DNA of 64,000 nt from Pedobacter sp. KBW06 (GTDB lineage Bacteria; Bacteroidota; Bacteroidia; Sphingobacteriales; Sphingobacteriaceae), in assembly GCF_003852525.1 (NCBI RefSeq), contig NZ_QAJL01000001.1, positions 2,183,268-2,247,267 on the forward strand, in the 5' to 3' direction. Shown here in pieces: positions 46,373-54,771 of this stretch. The notes below the pieces were generated by a model. The model searched no databases. It was not told the origin of the DNA and was given only the letters and a program-made list of their open reading frames with translations. The position numbers and the translations under genes were made by a program. Position 1 is the stretch's first letter; each line of letters starts with the position of its first letter.

Positions 46373-47728
46373 ATGTCAGTAAACCTTAAACGACTAACCA
46401 CGCTCCCTTTCCTCCTCTGTTTATTTCTGCTGCTGTTAAATGACTTTTACCTCAAAGCCACTTTTCACAATGCATTTACCGGAAAACTGTCAGATTTTTG
46501 CGGGTTGTTTATCTTCCCCATATTCTGGTCCGTATTATTTCCTGCAAGAAAATCAACGATATATATTTTAACTGCTCTGTTTTTCATTTACTGGAAAAGC
46601 AGTTATTCAGACCCCTTCATTCATCTTTTCAGCGAATATCTGTTTACCATTCAAAGAACAGTCGATTTTAGTGATCTGTTCGCGCTTATGGTGTTGCCAT
46701 TAAGCTGGTATGCACTATCTCTTCCTCAAAAAAGAACTTATTTCAACCCGCAACTTGCAGCGTTGCTGGTTTTTTTCTCTTTTTGCGCCACCTCCAAACC
46801 AAGGCCACCCTCACTATATTTTGAAACGCCACAATACGTCCTGTTTCCATCAACAGTTCATCTGCCCGACAGCAATGCTGTGGACATGGGCTTCAGGATC
46901 TACAATTTAGACACCTTGCTGGTCATTCAGGCAGAGCAGATTCAAATGGACAGAGAGCCTGTAAAAAATGACGATTTCAACAAGAACCTCATTCTGAAAG
47001 ATCTGGATAAAAGAGTTTTAAGTGAATTATCCCGACAGTATCATGAGATTCCGGAAGGAAAAATCAACCGGCTCACGATAAAAACAAAAGACTATCAGGA
47101 TCATTTGATATTCAGGGGAAGCCGGCTGGATGGCAAATTTCTCAGAACAAACAAAGGTCAAATTCTGATATCGGGTCAATTTAAAAATGGCATAGAGGAT
47201 GCGGTGTGGACATTTAATAACCCCTCAGAAAACACCTCCGTCAAAAAGACTTTTAACAATGGGGAAACCGTCCGCATCGAGAATTTTGCATCGTCAAAAC
47301 TAACCTCTTCAGAAAGTCCGATGACCAGAAAGGATACCAATCTGTTTAAAGGCTTTCAACTGGCAATCCTATTCGGGCTTTTCACCGCGATCATATTTCA
47401 ATTGCGAAAAAACCACAAAAACACGCTTACTGTCCCGGAAAATATAAAAATAGGGTACAAGCTCCTACTATGTATTTCATTGCCCTTTCTAAGCTGGTTC
47501 CTGCAATTCATGATCTGGACAATTATCCCTGATCACTATACGGCTTCCTTTCAGCAAATCGCAGCCCTCTTTCTCATCTATGTAGCAGGAATCCCTATTT
47601 TTGCTGTGCTGCTGTTCTGGCTTAAGCCACGTAAGCAAAGCGATCTCCTGTGGTACTGCTTGTTATTGGCTTTATTGTTTGTATTTTGGCAGGAAGCGAT
47701 GATGCTCAGCTCGCTTTTAGAAAATTAG
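46373..47728 (+). CDS. Hypothetical multi-pass membrane protein
   Basis: A 451-residue protein. The start at 46373 (MSVNLKRL, then a helix) is preferred over the ATG at 46295, whose extra 26 residues are not membrane-like. Five hydrophobic helices fill the first 145 residues. A soluble domain at about 150-325 includes a repeat-like region (LDGKFLRTNKGQILISGQF). Four further helices end the protein. The Crp/Fnr gene begins 10 bases after its stop, so both are likely in one unit. No family was recognised. Confidence 0.65.
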   Translation: MSVNLKRLTTLPFLLCLFLLLLNDFYLKATFHNAFTGKLSDFCGLFIFPIFWSVLFPARKSTIYILTALFFIYWKSSYSDPFIHLFSEYLFTIQRTVDFSDLFALMVLPLSWYALSLPQKRTYFNPQLAALLVFFSFCATSKPRPPSLYFETPQYVLFPSTVHLPDSNAVDMGFRIYNLDTLLVIQAEQIQMDREPVKNDDFNKNLILKDLDKRVLSELSRQYHEIPEGKINRLTIKTKDYQDHLIFRGSRLDGKFLRTNKGQILISGQFKNGIEDAVWTFNNPSENTSVKKTFNNGETVRIENFASSKLTSSESPMTRKDTNLFKGFQLAILFGLFTAIIFQLRKNHKNTLTVPENIKIGYKLLLCISLPFLSWFLQFMIWTIIPDHYTASFQQIAALFLIYVAGIPIFAVLLFWLKPRKQSDLLWYCLLLALLFVFWQEAMMLSSLLEN

Positions 47729-47738
47729 AGGGCAGGCC

Positions 47739-48302
47739 ATGCAAGACAAACTAAGAGAACATATAGAAAAAATAATACCGCTCAGTGAGGAGGAGTTTAG
47801 CTTTGTATCAACCCATTTTACCACCAGAAAGTTCAAGAAACACCAGTTTCTTATCCAGGAAGGCGATGCAGTCAAATATTCTTATTTTGTAGTATCCGGA
47901 CTGTTGAAGCTGGTCCATACGGATGATTCCGGAAAAGAGCACATCATTTCCTTTGCTATGGAAGACTGGTGGGAAAGTGACTATTATGCCTTTTACACCC
48001 AGACTGAAGCCAGCATGTCGCTGGTATGCCTGGAAGATACCGAAGTCCTCTGCCTTACTTTTGAAGACTACCGAAAGCTATGCGACGGCCTCCAAAAGAT
48101 GGAACGCTTCTTCCTGGAAAAATCGAATTTCGGTTTTCTTGGTGCCCAGCGCCGCATACTGTCATTGATTACCTCCAATGCAAAAGAGCGTTATGAACAA
48201 TTGCTGCAACGGTATCCTTCTTTATTTCAGCGCGTCCCCAAATCGCTTATCGCGTCCTATCTGGGAGTGTCCAGAGAAACCCTGAGCAGGTTTTCCCGCT
48301 AG
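47739..48302 (+). CDS. Crp/Fnr-family transcription regulator
   Basis: A 187-residue regulator. A cyclic-nucleotide-binding-like beta barrel covers about residues 25-115 (LIQEGDAVKYSYFVVSGLLKL). A dimer helix follows, and a C-terminal HTH ends with the recognition helix SRETLSR. That helix keeps the Arg-Glu-x3-Arg arrangement by which E. coli CRP reads TGTGA. The phosphate cassette residues of true cAMP binders are not clear, so the ligand is uncertain. Two CRP-like dyads lie just downstream of its stop, before ridA. Confidence 0.85.
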   Translation: MQDKLREHIEKIIPLSEEEFSFVSTHFTTRKFKKHQFLIQEGDAVKYSYFVVSGLLKLVHTDDSGKEHIISFAMEDWWESDYYAFYTQTEASMSLVCLEDTEVLCLTFEDYRKLCDGLQKMERFFLEKSNFGFLGAQRRILSLITSNAKERYEQLLQRYPSLFQRVPKSLIASYLGVSRETLSRFSR

Positions 48303-48317
48303 CAAAACACTTACTTT

Positions 48318-48356
48318 TGTGACAAACCTCACACCATAATCGTGAGTAATGTCACC
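48318..48356 (+). promoter_or_regulatory. Two CRP-type dyads before the RidA gene
   Basis: TGTGA-CAAACC-TCACA at 48318-48333 is a perfect palindrome of the CRP type. CGTGA-GTAATG-TCACC at 48341-48356 repeats GTGA-N6-TCAC; the two centres are 23 bases apart. CAACTTTG at 48379-48386 resembles the -7 box. The predicted start near 48393 would place the dyads at about -44 and -67, suitable for activation. Confidence 0.6.
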
Positions 48357-48441
48357 TTCGAAAGCCCTGCATTTCCTCCAACTTTGTATCGTTAATTAAA
48401 TCCAGCCGGGAAAAACCCCGGAAACGAAAAAATCAAAGAAA

Positions 48442-48831
48442 ATGGAAAAACAAATCACCAATCCCTGGAAATGGCAGGATCAGCGCAGTTATGTGCAAGC
48501 TGTGGAAGTAAAACAAGTAGAAGGGACACTATATGTTTCCGGACAAACGGCGATCAACGCGGAAGGGGAATCCAGTACCGCCGATATGAAAACTCAATTG
48601 ACCGAAGCCATACTTAATCTCGAGCAGGTCATCCGCGAAGCTGGCTATGAAAGCAAAAATATCGTAAGGCTAAATATTTACACCACTTCAACTGCAGACC
48701 TTTGGCCACACTTCCCTATCCTTCAGGATTGGATCGCAAAGCATGGCATCAAGCAAGCGACGACTTTACTGGAAGTAAAAAGCCTTTTTGAAACCTTGAC
48801 CGTTGAACTGGAAGCCACAGTGGTTAAATAG
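48442..48831 (+). CDS. RidA/YjgF-family protein
   Basis: A 129-residue protein, the normal length of the family. It has VEVKQVEGTLYVSGQTAINAEGE near the start and ATTLLEVKSLF late. The usual Arg in the R-x-V-V-K substrate site is not obvious. Family members hydrolyse reactive enamine/imine intermediates such as 2-aminoacrylate, in the cytosol. Two CRP-like sites precede it, so the upstream Crp/Fnr regulator probably controls it. Confidence 0.85.
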   Translation: MEKQITNPWKWQDQRSYVQAVEVKQVEGTLYVSGQTAINAEGESSTADMKTQLTEAILNLEQVIREAGYESKNIVRLNIYTTSTADLWPHFPILQDWIAKHGIKQATTLLEVKSLFETLTVELEATVVK

Positions 48832-48896
48832 TTTTAAAATCAAAAAAAGCAAGTAAAAAACAAGGCTGATTCAGGTTCACTGGGCTGCTCCTTATT

Positions 48897-48940
48897 TTGG
48901 AATTGGTCTGTTCTTCATCCATCCCCTTACCGTAATTTTG
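48897..48940 (+). promoter_or_regulatory. Activator box and promoter of the AhpD-like gene (MocR-type site)
   Basis: The box GAATTGGTCT (48900-48909) stands 26 bases (counted from TTGG to the -7 box) upstream of a perfect -7 element, TAATTTTG, at 48933-48940. The same box and spacing recur at two more promoters beside the MocR gene. No separate TTTG -33 element is seen. Confidence 0.55.
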
Positions 48941-48972
48941 TGTCAGCAAAAAATCTTATAAATACCTGAGAA

Positions 48973-49407
48973 ATGAAGACACGAATTAACATTGCAAAAG
49001 TAGAACCGGCAGGATATAACGCAATTCTTGGGCTGGAGAAATTCATAGAAAGCACACCGCTGACCAGAACACATAAAGAGCTGATTAAAATCAGGTCATC
49101 GCAAATAAATGGATGTGCTTTTTGTATCGACATGCATACTAAAGATGCCCGTAAAGCGGGTGAAACAGAACAACGCATTTATGCGCTCAATGCCTGGCGT
49201 GATACCCCTTTCTTTACAGAGGAAGAACAGGTCATATTGGCCCTGACAGAAGAGGTGACCTTAATCAGCAATCATGTTGCAGATGAAACCTACGAGCGGG
49301 CAGAAAAAGTACTGGGTGAGACCTATCTGGCCCAGGTGATCCTGGCCATTATTACCATTAATGCATGGAACAGAATTGGCATCAGTACGAAACTAATGCC
49401 AGTCTAA
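48973..49407 (+). CDS. Carboxymuconolactone decarboxylase/AhpD-family protein
   Basis: A 144-residue protein of the AhpD-like core. The redox motif CAFCIDMH (C-x2-C-x3-H) lies at about residues 53-60, with Glu upstream. In AhpD, the two cysteines pass reducing power to a peroxiredoxin, so a peroxidase or redox role is likely. Its promoter has the MocR-type box, suggesting control by the regulator at 50180. The gene ends 54 bases before the convergent azoreductase-like gene. Confidence 0.85.
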   Translation: MKTRINIAKVEPAGYNAILGLEKFIESTPLTRTHKELIKIRSSQINGCAFCIDMHTKDARKAGETEQRIYALNAWRDTPFFTEEEQVILALTEEVTLISNHVADETYERAEKVLGETYLAQVILAIITINAWNRIGISTKLMPV

Positions 49408-49425
49408 CAGGAATGTCCTAAACAC

Positions 49426-49457
49426 AAAAGCCCGGTATTTAAATACCGGGCTTTTTT
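49426..49457. terminator. Bidirectional terminator
   Basis: A near-perfect palindrome (AAAAGCCCGGTATTT at 49426-49440 against AAATACCGGGCTTTT at 49441-49455), with A and T tracts on both sides, lies between two convergent genes. Confidence 0.85.
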
Positions 49458-49461
49458 AGGT

Positions 49462-50103
49462 CTATACCAATTCCATTTCCATCAGCGCTCTCACTTGCTG
49501 ATGTGATGTGGTTATAGCGGCCCTGTATTTCTCTGCATCAAAGGATTCCCCGTTTACCGCGATCACATGGATATTGCTAATCCCAATAATATTAAACACC
49601 GTCTTTAAATAGTCGGTCTGAAAGTCTATGTGCGCATTATATCCTCCTTTTTCATATCCCTGCGCCCCTCTTGCCAGCAATAGAAACAAGGTTTTGTTTT
49701 CAAGGAGGCCGATATATGGGTTTTGCATATTGTCCGGATTCCGCTTCCAGGTTTCATTTACCCTCACTACCTGATCAATATAAGCTTTAAGTGCACTGGG
49801 AATTGACCAGTTGTACATTGGGGTGCCCAGCACAATCACATCTGCTTCCTTTAATTCGGAAATATATACATCGCTTATTTTTAAAGCCTCCATTTCCTGT
49901 TCAGACCTGTTTGCTGCAGGTTTGAAAGCCGCAGCAATCCAATTTTCGCTGATATGGGGCACATCGGCATTTCCCAGCTCACGAAACCTGATCTCCTGAT
50001 GCTGATGAATGCCTTTCCAGTGGTCGACAAATACTTCAGTAAGTTTTCTGCTTTGAGACCGTTCTGTTCTTGCGCTAGCGTTAATGACTAATACTTTCTT
50101 CAT
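49462..50103 (-). CDS. FMN-dependent NADH:quinone/azo reductase family protein
   Basis: A 213-residue flavodoxin-fold oxidoreductase. The start at 50103 (MKKVLVINASARTERSQS) is chosen because the FMN phosphate loop begins immediately. GTPMYNWSIPSALKAYID at about residues 92-109 is the second FMN-binding segment, and RGAQGYEKGG lies further on. Such enzymes reduce quinones or azo compounds by two electrons from NAD(P)H and protect against electrophiles. It is divergent from the MocR gene, and its promoter carries the MocR-type box. Confidence 0.85.
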   Translation of the reverse strand: MKKVLVINASARTERSQSRKLTEVFVDHWKGIHQHQEIRFRELGNADVPHISENWIAAAFKPAANRSEQEMEALKISDVYISELKEADVIVLGTPMYNWSIPSALKAYIDQVVRVNETWKRNPDNMQNPYIGLLENKTLFLLLARGAQGYEKGGYNAHIDFQTDYLKTVFNIIGISNIHVIAVNGESFDAEKYRAAITTSHQQVRALMEMELV

Positions 50104-50118
50104 TTTAATAATTTTAGA

Positions 50119-50160
50119 CAAAACTAAAGGGCGCTTGGGTTATATTTGCATACCAATTCT
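50119..50160 (-). promoter_or_regulatory. Divergent MocR/azoreductase promoter with MocR-type box
   Basis: On the minus strand GAATTGGTAT (50159-50150) lies with TTGG 26 bases upstream of a perfect -7 box, TAGTTTTG (50126-50119), for the azoreductase. On the plus strand TATATTTG (50141-50148) is a -7 box for the MocR gene; its start near 50155 would fall inside the same box, so binding could activate the reductase and repress mocR. Confidence 0.55.
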
Positions 50161-50179
50161 CATAAACACTACAGCCCAG

Positions 50180-51643
50180 ATGTTACCTTATAAATCATTA
50201 ATTCAGGTTGATCGAGATGCTGCTATCACCCTTTACATACAGGTCTGCAACAGTTTCATCTCATTGATTACCAATGGGACACTACAACCATCTGATCTGT
50301 TGCCAAGTTCCAGGATATTGGCCGAACTGATTGGCATCAACAGAAACACGGTAAAACTGGCTTATGAAGAATTGATCAGTCAGGGTTGGGCCGAATCTAT
50401 TGAGCGCAAAGGCGTCTTTGTGCTTTCCAGTCTGCCAGTGCTCTCCAAAACAAAACTTCCGGAGGCCGATAAAAATAAAATCCCTCAGGAAGCCTTTGTA
50501 TGGACCAATAATTTTAAAACTTCGGTTCCGAGTAAAAATCTCCAGAAAAATATCCTCACCATTGACGATGGCTTTCCCGATGTACGCCTGGCACCGATAG
50601 ATCAGCTCATGCGCGAATACCGAAGTATTTCCAGAAAATTCTATGGAAAAAACTTTCTGAAATATGGCAGTTCCAAAGGCTCCGAACATCTTCGGGAATC
50701 GATTTGCAATTACCTTTCCAATACCAGAGGCCTGGTCGTCTCTCCTGAAAATATCCTGATTACAAAAGGCAGTCAGATGGGCATCTATCTGGCCGCACAA
50801 CTTCTGCTCCAGCCCGCTGACCATATTGCCGTTGGCATTTCAAACTATTCATGTGCCGACGAAACCTTCAGACAAACCGGAGCCAATCTTTTACGGATTC
50901 CTGTCGACGACAATGGAATGGACATTGATCATCTCGAAGAATGCTTACAGCACAAAACAATAAAAGCCGTTTATATCATCCCCCACCATCATTGTCCAAC
51001 CACAGTAACGATGAGCATGGAGCGAAGGCTAAAATTGTTAAAACTCGCAAAGGAATACCGTTTTGCAATTATAGAAGACGATTATGATTTTGATTTCCAT
51101 TACGACAACAAGCCTTATGTACCATTGGCAAGCATCGACCACAATCAAAATGTAATTTATATCGGCTCCGTCACGAAAACTTTTGCCCCCGCCCTGAGGA
51201 TTGGATTTATGGCAGGACCTCCGGCATTTGTACAAGCCGCAGCCTCATTGAGAGAGCTGATAGACAGACAAGGAGATACCGTTTTAGAAGAGGCATTTGC
51301 CCTGATGTTTGACAATGGTGAAATGGACAGGTATTTCCGGAAATCTTTAAAAATCTATAAGCAACGCAGGAATGTATTTTGCGAGCTGCTTAAAGCTGAG
51401 TTTAGCGAAGAGATCAGCTTCAAAATGCCTGAAGGTGGCCTTGCCGTATGGTCAACTTTTGATCAAAAGATCGATTTAGTCAAAATGTCTGAAGCTGCCT
51501 TGAAAAAGGGACTTTTTATCGACGACGGGATTTTTTACAAGAACGAATCTTTCTCTACCAATGGACTGAGAATGGGCTTCGCTTCACTGGAGGAAAATGA
51601 AATGGCAGAAGCCCTTAAAATCCTGAAAACCATCATCCGCTAA
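50180..51643 (+). CDS. MocR-type GntR regulator with aminotransferase domain
   Basis: A 487-residue regulator. The start at 50180 (MLPYKSLIQVDRDAAITLY) is where the winged-helix domain begins; the reading frame stays open to 50084 but those extra residues do not look real. The GntR HTH fills about residues 15-80 (GTLQPSDLLPSSRILAELIGINRNTV). The rest is a fold-type-I aminotransferase with the PLP lysine in SVTKTFAPALRIGFMAG and the usual IIEDDYDFDF. MocR proteins sense PLP or amino-group ligands. Three matching promoter boxes surround the gene. Confidence 0.9.
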   Translation: MLPYKSLIQVDRDAAITLYIQVCNSFISLITNGTLQPSDLLPSSRILAELIGINRNTVKLAYEELISQGWAESIERKGVFVLSSLPVLSKTKLPEADKNKIPQEAFVWTNNFKTSVPSKNLQKNILTIDDGFPDVRLAPIDQLMREYRSISRKFYGKNFLKYGSSKGSEHLRESICNYLSNTRGLVVSPENILITKGSQMGIYLAAQLLLQPADHIAVGISNYSCADETFRQTGANLLRIPVDDNGMDIDHLEECLQHKTIKAVYIIPHHHCPTTVTMSMERRLKLLKLAKEYRFAIIEDDYDFDFHYDNKPYVPLASIDHNQNVIYIGSVTKTFAPALRIGFMAGPPAFVQAAASLRELIDRQGDTVLEEAFALMFDNGEMDRYFRKSLKIYKQRRNVFCELLKAEFSEEISFKMPEGGLAVWSTFDQKIDLVKMSEAALKKGLFIDDGIFYKNESFSTNGLRMGFASLEENEMAEALKILKTIIR

Positions 51644-51665
51644 GCCTGCTGGGCCATCCTTTATT

Positions 51666-51709
51666 TCTGGACTGGTATATTTAGCAACCCTGTCATTGCC
51701 CTAATTTTA
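51666..51709 (+). promoter_or_regulatory. Activator box and promoter of the GNAT gene (MocR-type site)
   Basis: GGACTGGTAT at 51669-51678 stands with CTGG exactly 26 bases upstream of TAATTTTA (51702-51709), the same layout as the promoters at 48.9 and 50.1 kb. The GNAT gene at 51723 is only 14 bases further, so its leader would be very short. Confidence 0.5.
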
Positions 51710-51722
51710 TAGCAAAAAAATT

Positions 51723-52160
51723 ATGGACAATACTTATCAGGTTAAAACAATCAGGACAGAAGCGGAGATTCAACAGTGTTGGGAAGTGGCTTTTTTACTA
51801 CGTCCCCATCTGAATAAAGACAACTGGTCTTCCATGATTTCAGAGATGATGCAAAATGAAAAATACAGCATCGCCGGAATTATCGTGGAAGAAAAAGTCG
51901 TGGCATTTGCCGGATATCGTTTAATGACCTCATTGCATAGTGGAAACATCATATACATTGATGACCTCTGCACGCTGGAATCTTATAGAGGCAAAGGCCT
52001 TGCTTCTCAATTATTAGCTCATGTAAACGCAATTGCCACATCAGCTGATCTGGATGCCGTAGTGCTGGATACCGGATTTGATAACCATACTGCTCAAAAA
52101 TTGTATTTGAAAAACGGATTTCAATTCGCCGCAGTTCACCTCAGCGCCCTTTTAAAATAG
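51723..52160 (+). CDS. GNAT-family N-acetyltransferase
   Basis: A 145-residue acetyltransferase of the GNAT fold. The acetyl-CoA-binding motif A is IYIDDLCTLESYRGKGLASQLL (about residues 78-99, with R-G-K-G-L-A), and the C-terminal end contains LYLKNGFQF. It would move an acetyl group onto an amine of an unknown small molecule or protein. It lies directly after mocR and may belong to the same regulon. Confidence 0.85.
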   Translation: MDNTYQVKTIRTEAEIQQCWEVAFLLRPHLNKDNWSSMISEMMQNEKYSIAGIIVEEKVVAFAGYRLMTSLHSGNIIYIDDLCTLESYRGKGLASQLLAHVNAIATSADLDAVVLDTGFDNHTAQKLYLKNGFQFAAVHLSALLK

Positions 52161-52174
52161 GCAGGTCTTATAAG

Positions 52175-52202
52175 AAAAGAGGGTGCCTGAACACCCTCTT
52201 TT
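52175..52202. terminator. Bidirectional terminator
   Basis: An 11-bp perfect stem (AAAAGAGGGTG at 52175-52185 with CACCCTCTTTT at 52192-52202) closes a 6-base loop between the convergent GNAT and SDR genes. Its last bases overlap the SDR stop codon. Confidence 0.85.
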
Positions 52203-53034
52203 AAGCAGTCAGCGGTTCGCCATGCGCAGCTTCAGAAACGCTTTTCCATTCTTCGAAACTGGCCAAACGTTCTTCATATGCTGCCTTAACCGCCGGATAA
52301 GCGAATGAGCCCAGCAATAACCTCAATGGCGGGTTAGTAGCATCTACCAATTTCAGAATTGCTTCCGCAGTAGCTTCGGGCTGTCCAAAAAAGCCGGGAG
52401 TTGATGCAGCTTGCTGAAAGGCTTCTTTTACCGGATTATAAATTTCCATGCTTTTGGCTTGAGCCGCCGATTCACCAGACCAGCTCGTGGCATAGCCATT
52501 GGGTTCTACCAGCGAAACATTGATGCCAAAAGCCTTTACTTCCGAAGCCAGGGTTTCCGTTAAACCTTCCACTGCAAACTTAGACGCGTTGTAAATCCCC
52601 AATACCGGAACCGCAATCAGCCCCAGATAACTTGACACCTGGATAATGTGTCCGGAATTTTGCGCACGCATCACTGGCAATACCGCCTGTGTTAACCACA
52701 GTACCCCGAAGAAATTGGTTTCCATCTGACTCCTTGCTTCCTCCTCAGAAGTCTCTTCAACAGTACCAAACAATCCGTATCCGGCATTATTGATCAGTAC
52801 GTCAATTCTTCCAAAATGTTCCTTTGCCTTGTTCACTGCCCCAAAGCTGGCTTCAGGATCGTTCACATCCAGCTGAAGTGGCAATACCTGATCTCCATAT
52901 TCATCCACCAGATCCTGAAGCGCTGCAATGCTTCTGCCTGTTGCCACGACCTTATCGCCGCGTTTTAAAAATGCTTCGGCCCAGATTTTTCCAAATCCTC
53001 TCGATGCCCCTGTGATTAAAATTACTTTTGACAT
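52201..53034 (-). CDS. Short-chain dehydrogenase/reductase
   Basis: A 277-residue classical SDR oxidoreductase. The cofactor motif TGASRGFGK lies at residues 8-16, NNAGYG at about 85-90, and the catalytic Ser-Tyr-Lys set is made by VSSYLG (about 137) and YNASK (about 150-154). Such enzymes reduce or oxidise carbonyls using NAD(P)H. The TetR gene upstream (74 bases, same strand) and the dyad in front of it suggest repression relieved by an unknown compound. Confidence 0.9.
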   Translation of the reverse strand: MSKVILITGASRGFGKIWAEAFLKRGDKVVATGRSIAALQDLVDEYGDQVLPLQLDVNDPEASFGAVNKAKEHFGRIDVLINNAGYGLFGTVEETSEEEARSQMETNFFGVLWLTQAVLPVMRAQNSGHIIQVSSYLGLIAVPVLGIYNASKFAVEGLTETLASEVKAFGINVSLVEPNGYATSWSGESAAQAKSMEIYNPVKEAFQQAASTPGFFGQPEATAEAILKLVDATNPPLRLLLGSFAYPAVKAAYEERLASFEEWKSVSEAAHGEPLTA

Positions 53035-53075
53035 TGTTTTCTTTTTTAGTTTTTAAGATGAGACAAATACAAAAT

Positions 53076-53089
53076 AGACCAATCGGTCT
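53076..53089 (-). promoter_or_regulatory. TetR-type operator before the SDR gene
   Basis: AGACC-AATC-GGTCT is a dyad located 42 bases upstream of the SDR start. A close relative lies before the tetR gene itself, so the regulator likely binds both. Confidence 0.55.
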
Positions 53090-53107
53090 TTATTAGAATA
53101 AAAAAAA

Positions 53108-53686
53108 TTATATCAGCCAGGTTTCAAATTCATTCTGGATGGCGTCCAATATGATCCGCATCTGTTCGTTACTTTCCAACACCCGTCCACATAGGATCGC
53201 TCCTTCTATCATGGCAAAAACTTTTATGCTAAAATTCTTTGGGTCCAGCCCCGATGAGATTTCGTGGTTGGCAATCCCATTGGCAAGGATGTCAAAAAAT
53301 CTTTTCTGTGAAGCGCGAATTACCTTCTTTACATTTTCTTTCATGCCAGGATGGGTATCATCAGACTCCACACCAAAGTTCAGGATAGGACAGCCCCCTT
53401 CAGTTTTAATTCCTTTATAGGCATTCAGTAAATTAGAAAATTTCTCTTTTGCTGTTTCTCCACGTAATACCGCTCTGTCCAATTGCTGAGCTAAACCTTC
53501 TGTCAGGTATAAAAAAGACTCTGCACAGATTTCGTCTTTACTTTCGAAATTCCCATAGATCCCACCTTTGGCCAGCTTTGTAGCCTCCATGATGTCGCTG
53601 AGAGAAGTACCGGCCATTCCTTTTTTGTTAATGATAGGTGCCGATTGTTCAATAATAAATCTTCTGGTGCGTTCTGCTTTATTCAT
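53108..53686 (-). CDS. TetR-family transcription regulator
   Basis: A 192-residue repressor. The N-terminal HTH is typical (IIEQSAPIINKKGMAGTSLS and then IMEATKLAKGGIYGNFESKD, residues 10-49), followed by a helical ligand-binding domain with a C-terminal region of the AcuR/TetR_C type. It is likely a repressor of the downstream SDR gene and of itself, since a dyad with GGTCT halves occurs before both genes. The inducer is unknown. Confidence 0.88.
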   Translation of the reverse strand: MNKAERTRRFIIEQSAPIINKKGMAGTSLSDIMEATKLAKGGIYGNFESKDEICAESFLYLTEGLAQQLDRAVLRGETAKEKFSNLLNAYKGIKTEGGCPILNFGVESDDTHPGMKENVKKVIRASQKRFFDILANGIANHEISSGLDPKNFSIKVFAMIEGAILCGRVLESNEQMRIILDAIQNEFETWLI

Positions 53687-53711
53687 GAAAATGATTTAAC
53701 GACACAAAAAT

Positions 53712-53725
53712 AAACCATTCGGTCT
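53712..53725 (-). promoter_or_regulatory. TetR-type operator before the tetR gene
   Basis: AAACCATTCGGTCT, 26 bases upstream of the tetR start, matches the SDR operator in its ACC and GGTCT parts (14 of 18 bases when extended). It points to autoregulation. Confidence 0.5.
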
Positions 53726-53875
53726 ATTCTCACAAGTAAATTCTATCTTTTTTACTTTCTGCAGATGATTCTGGTCCGGCCATCTTCATTTAAAACAAAA
53801 AAAGAAGAACATTTTGTCCAATTCTGAAAACCTGATTGTCCTCAGTAAAAACAACTTAAATTTTAGAATTAGCAT

Positions 53876-54631
53876 ATGAAAATTGTAGTCATCGGAGGCA
53901 CAGGCCTCATCGGAACAAAACTGGTAAAAACCTTAAGCGAAGCCGGACACGAAGTATTGGCAGCCTCTCCCGGCACCGGAGTAAATGCGGTTACCGGCGA
54001 AGGACTTAATGAAGCGCTAAAAGGAGCGGAAGTGGTAGTCGATGTAGCCAACTCTCCTTCATTTGAGCAAAAAGCAGTTTTGGACTTCTTCGAAACTTCA
54101 GGACGAAATCTCATTGTTGCAGAACTCATTGCCGGTGTAAAACATCATGTAGCCTTATCGGTGGTTGGCACAGACCGTCCAAATGCAAATACTTATTTCC
54201 AGGCCAAACTGGTACAGGAGAAATTGATAAAGGGCTCCGGCATCCCCTACTCCATCCTGCACGCCACGCAGTTCTTTGAATTCGTGGGCGGCATTGCACA
54301 GGCAGGAATTCAGGGCGATCAAATCCATGTATCGCCTGCTCAGTTCCAACCCATTGCTTCAGACGATGTCGTTGCGGCACTGGCCGATATTGCGCTTGGA
54401 TCTCCATTAAACGGAACAGCAGAAGTTGCCGGCCCGGAAAAGATCGGACTGGATGAGATCGTCAGACAATACCTCAGCCTTAAAAATGACAACCGCAAGG
54501 TGGTCACAGATGTGCATGCGCCTTATTTTGGAGCAGAAATCAATGACCAGTCACTCGTGCCTGGAGATCATCCCCGTCTTGGTCAGGAAACCTATACAGA
54601 CTGGATCCGCAAACCAGGTAATTTAAGATAA
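53876..54631 (+). CDS. NmrA/atypical SDR-type NAD(P)-binding protein
   Basis: A 251-residue protein with the N-terminal motif IVVIGGTGLIGTKLVKTL (G-x2-G-x2-G) and the LSVVGTDRPN segment near residue 100. It lacks the classical Tyr-x3-Lys, so it is an atypical extended SDR of the NAD(P)H-binding NmrA/HSCARG type. Many of these sense redox state or carry out isomerisation or reduction. It is isolated on the plus strand, followed by a terminator. Confidence 0.85.
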   Translation: MKIVVIGGTGLIGTKLVKTLSEAGHEVLAASPGTGVNAVTGEGLNEALKGAEVVVDVANSPSFEQKAVLDFFETSGRNLIVAELIAGVKHHVALSVVGTDRPNANTYFQAKLVQEKLIKGSGIPYSILHATQFFEFVGGIAQAGIQGDQIHVSPAQFQPIASDDVVAALADIALGSPLNGTAEVAGPEKIGLDEIVRQYLSLKNDNRKVVTDVHAPYFGAEINDQSLVPGDHPRLGQETYTDWIRKPGNLR

Positions 54632-54656
54632 GGAAAACGGTTTGTACCTATAATAA

Positions 54657-54686
54657 AAGAGACGGTATCCCGGGATACCGTCTCTT
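54657..54686 (+). terminator. Terminator after the NmrA-like gene
   Basis: A 28-base perfect palindrome at 54658-54685 (AGAGACGGTATCCC against GGGATACCGTCTCT) with one more A:T pair outside. The T tract is short, so termination is likely but not strong on sequence alone. Confidence 0.7.
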
Positions 54687-54771
54687 CAACTGAAGTTTTC
54701 AGTCCGCAAAATGAAGCGCATTATTTTAACCGGCATTTTCGTATGTTTAAGTTTCATTTAATCCCGCAGTT

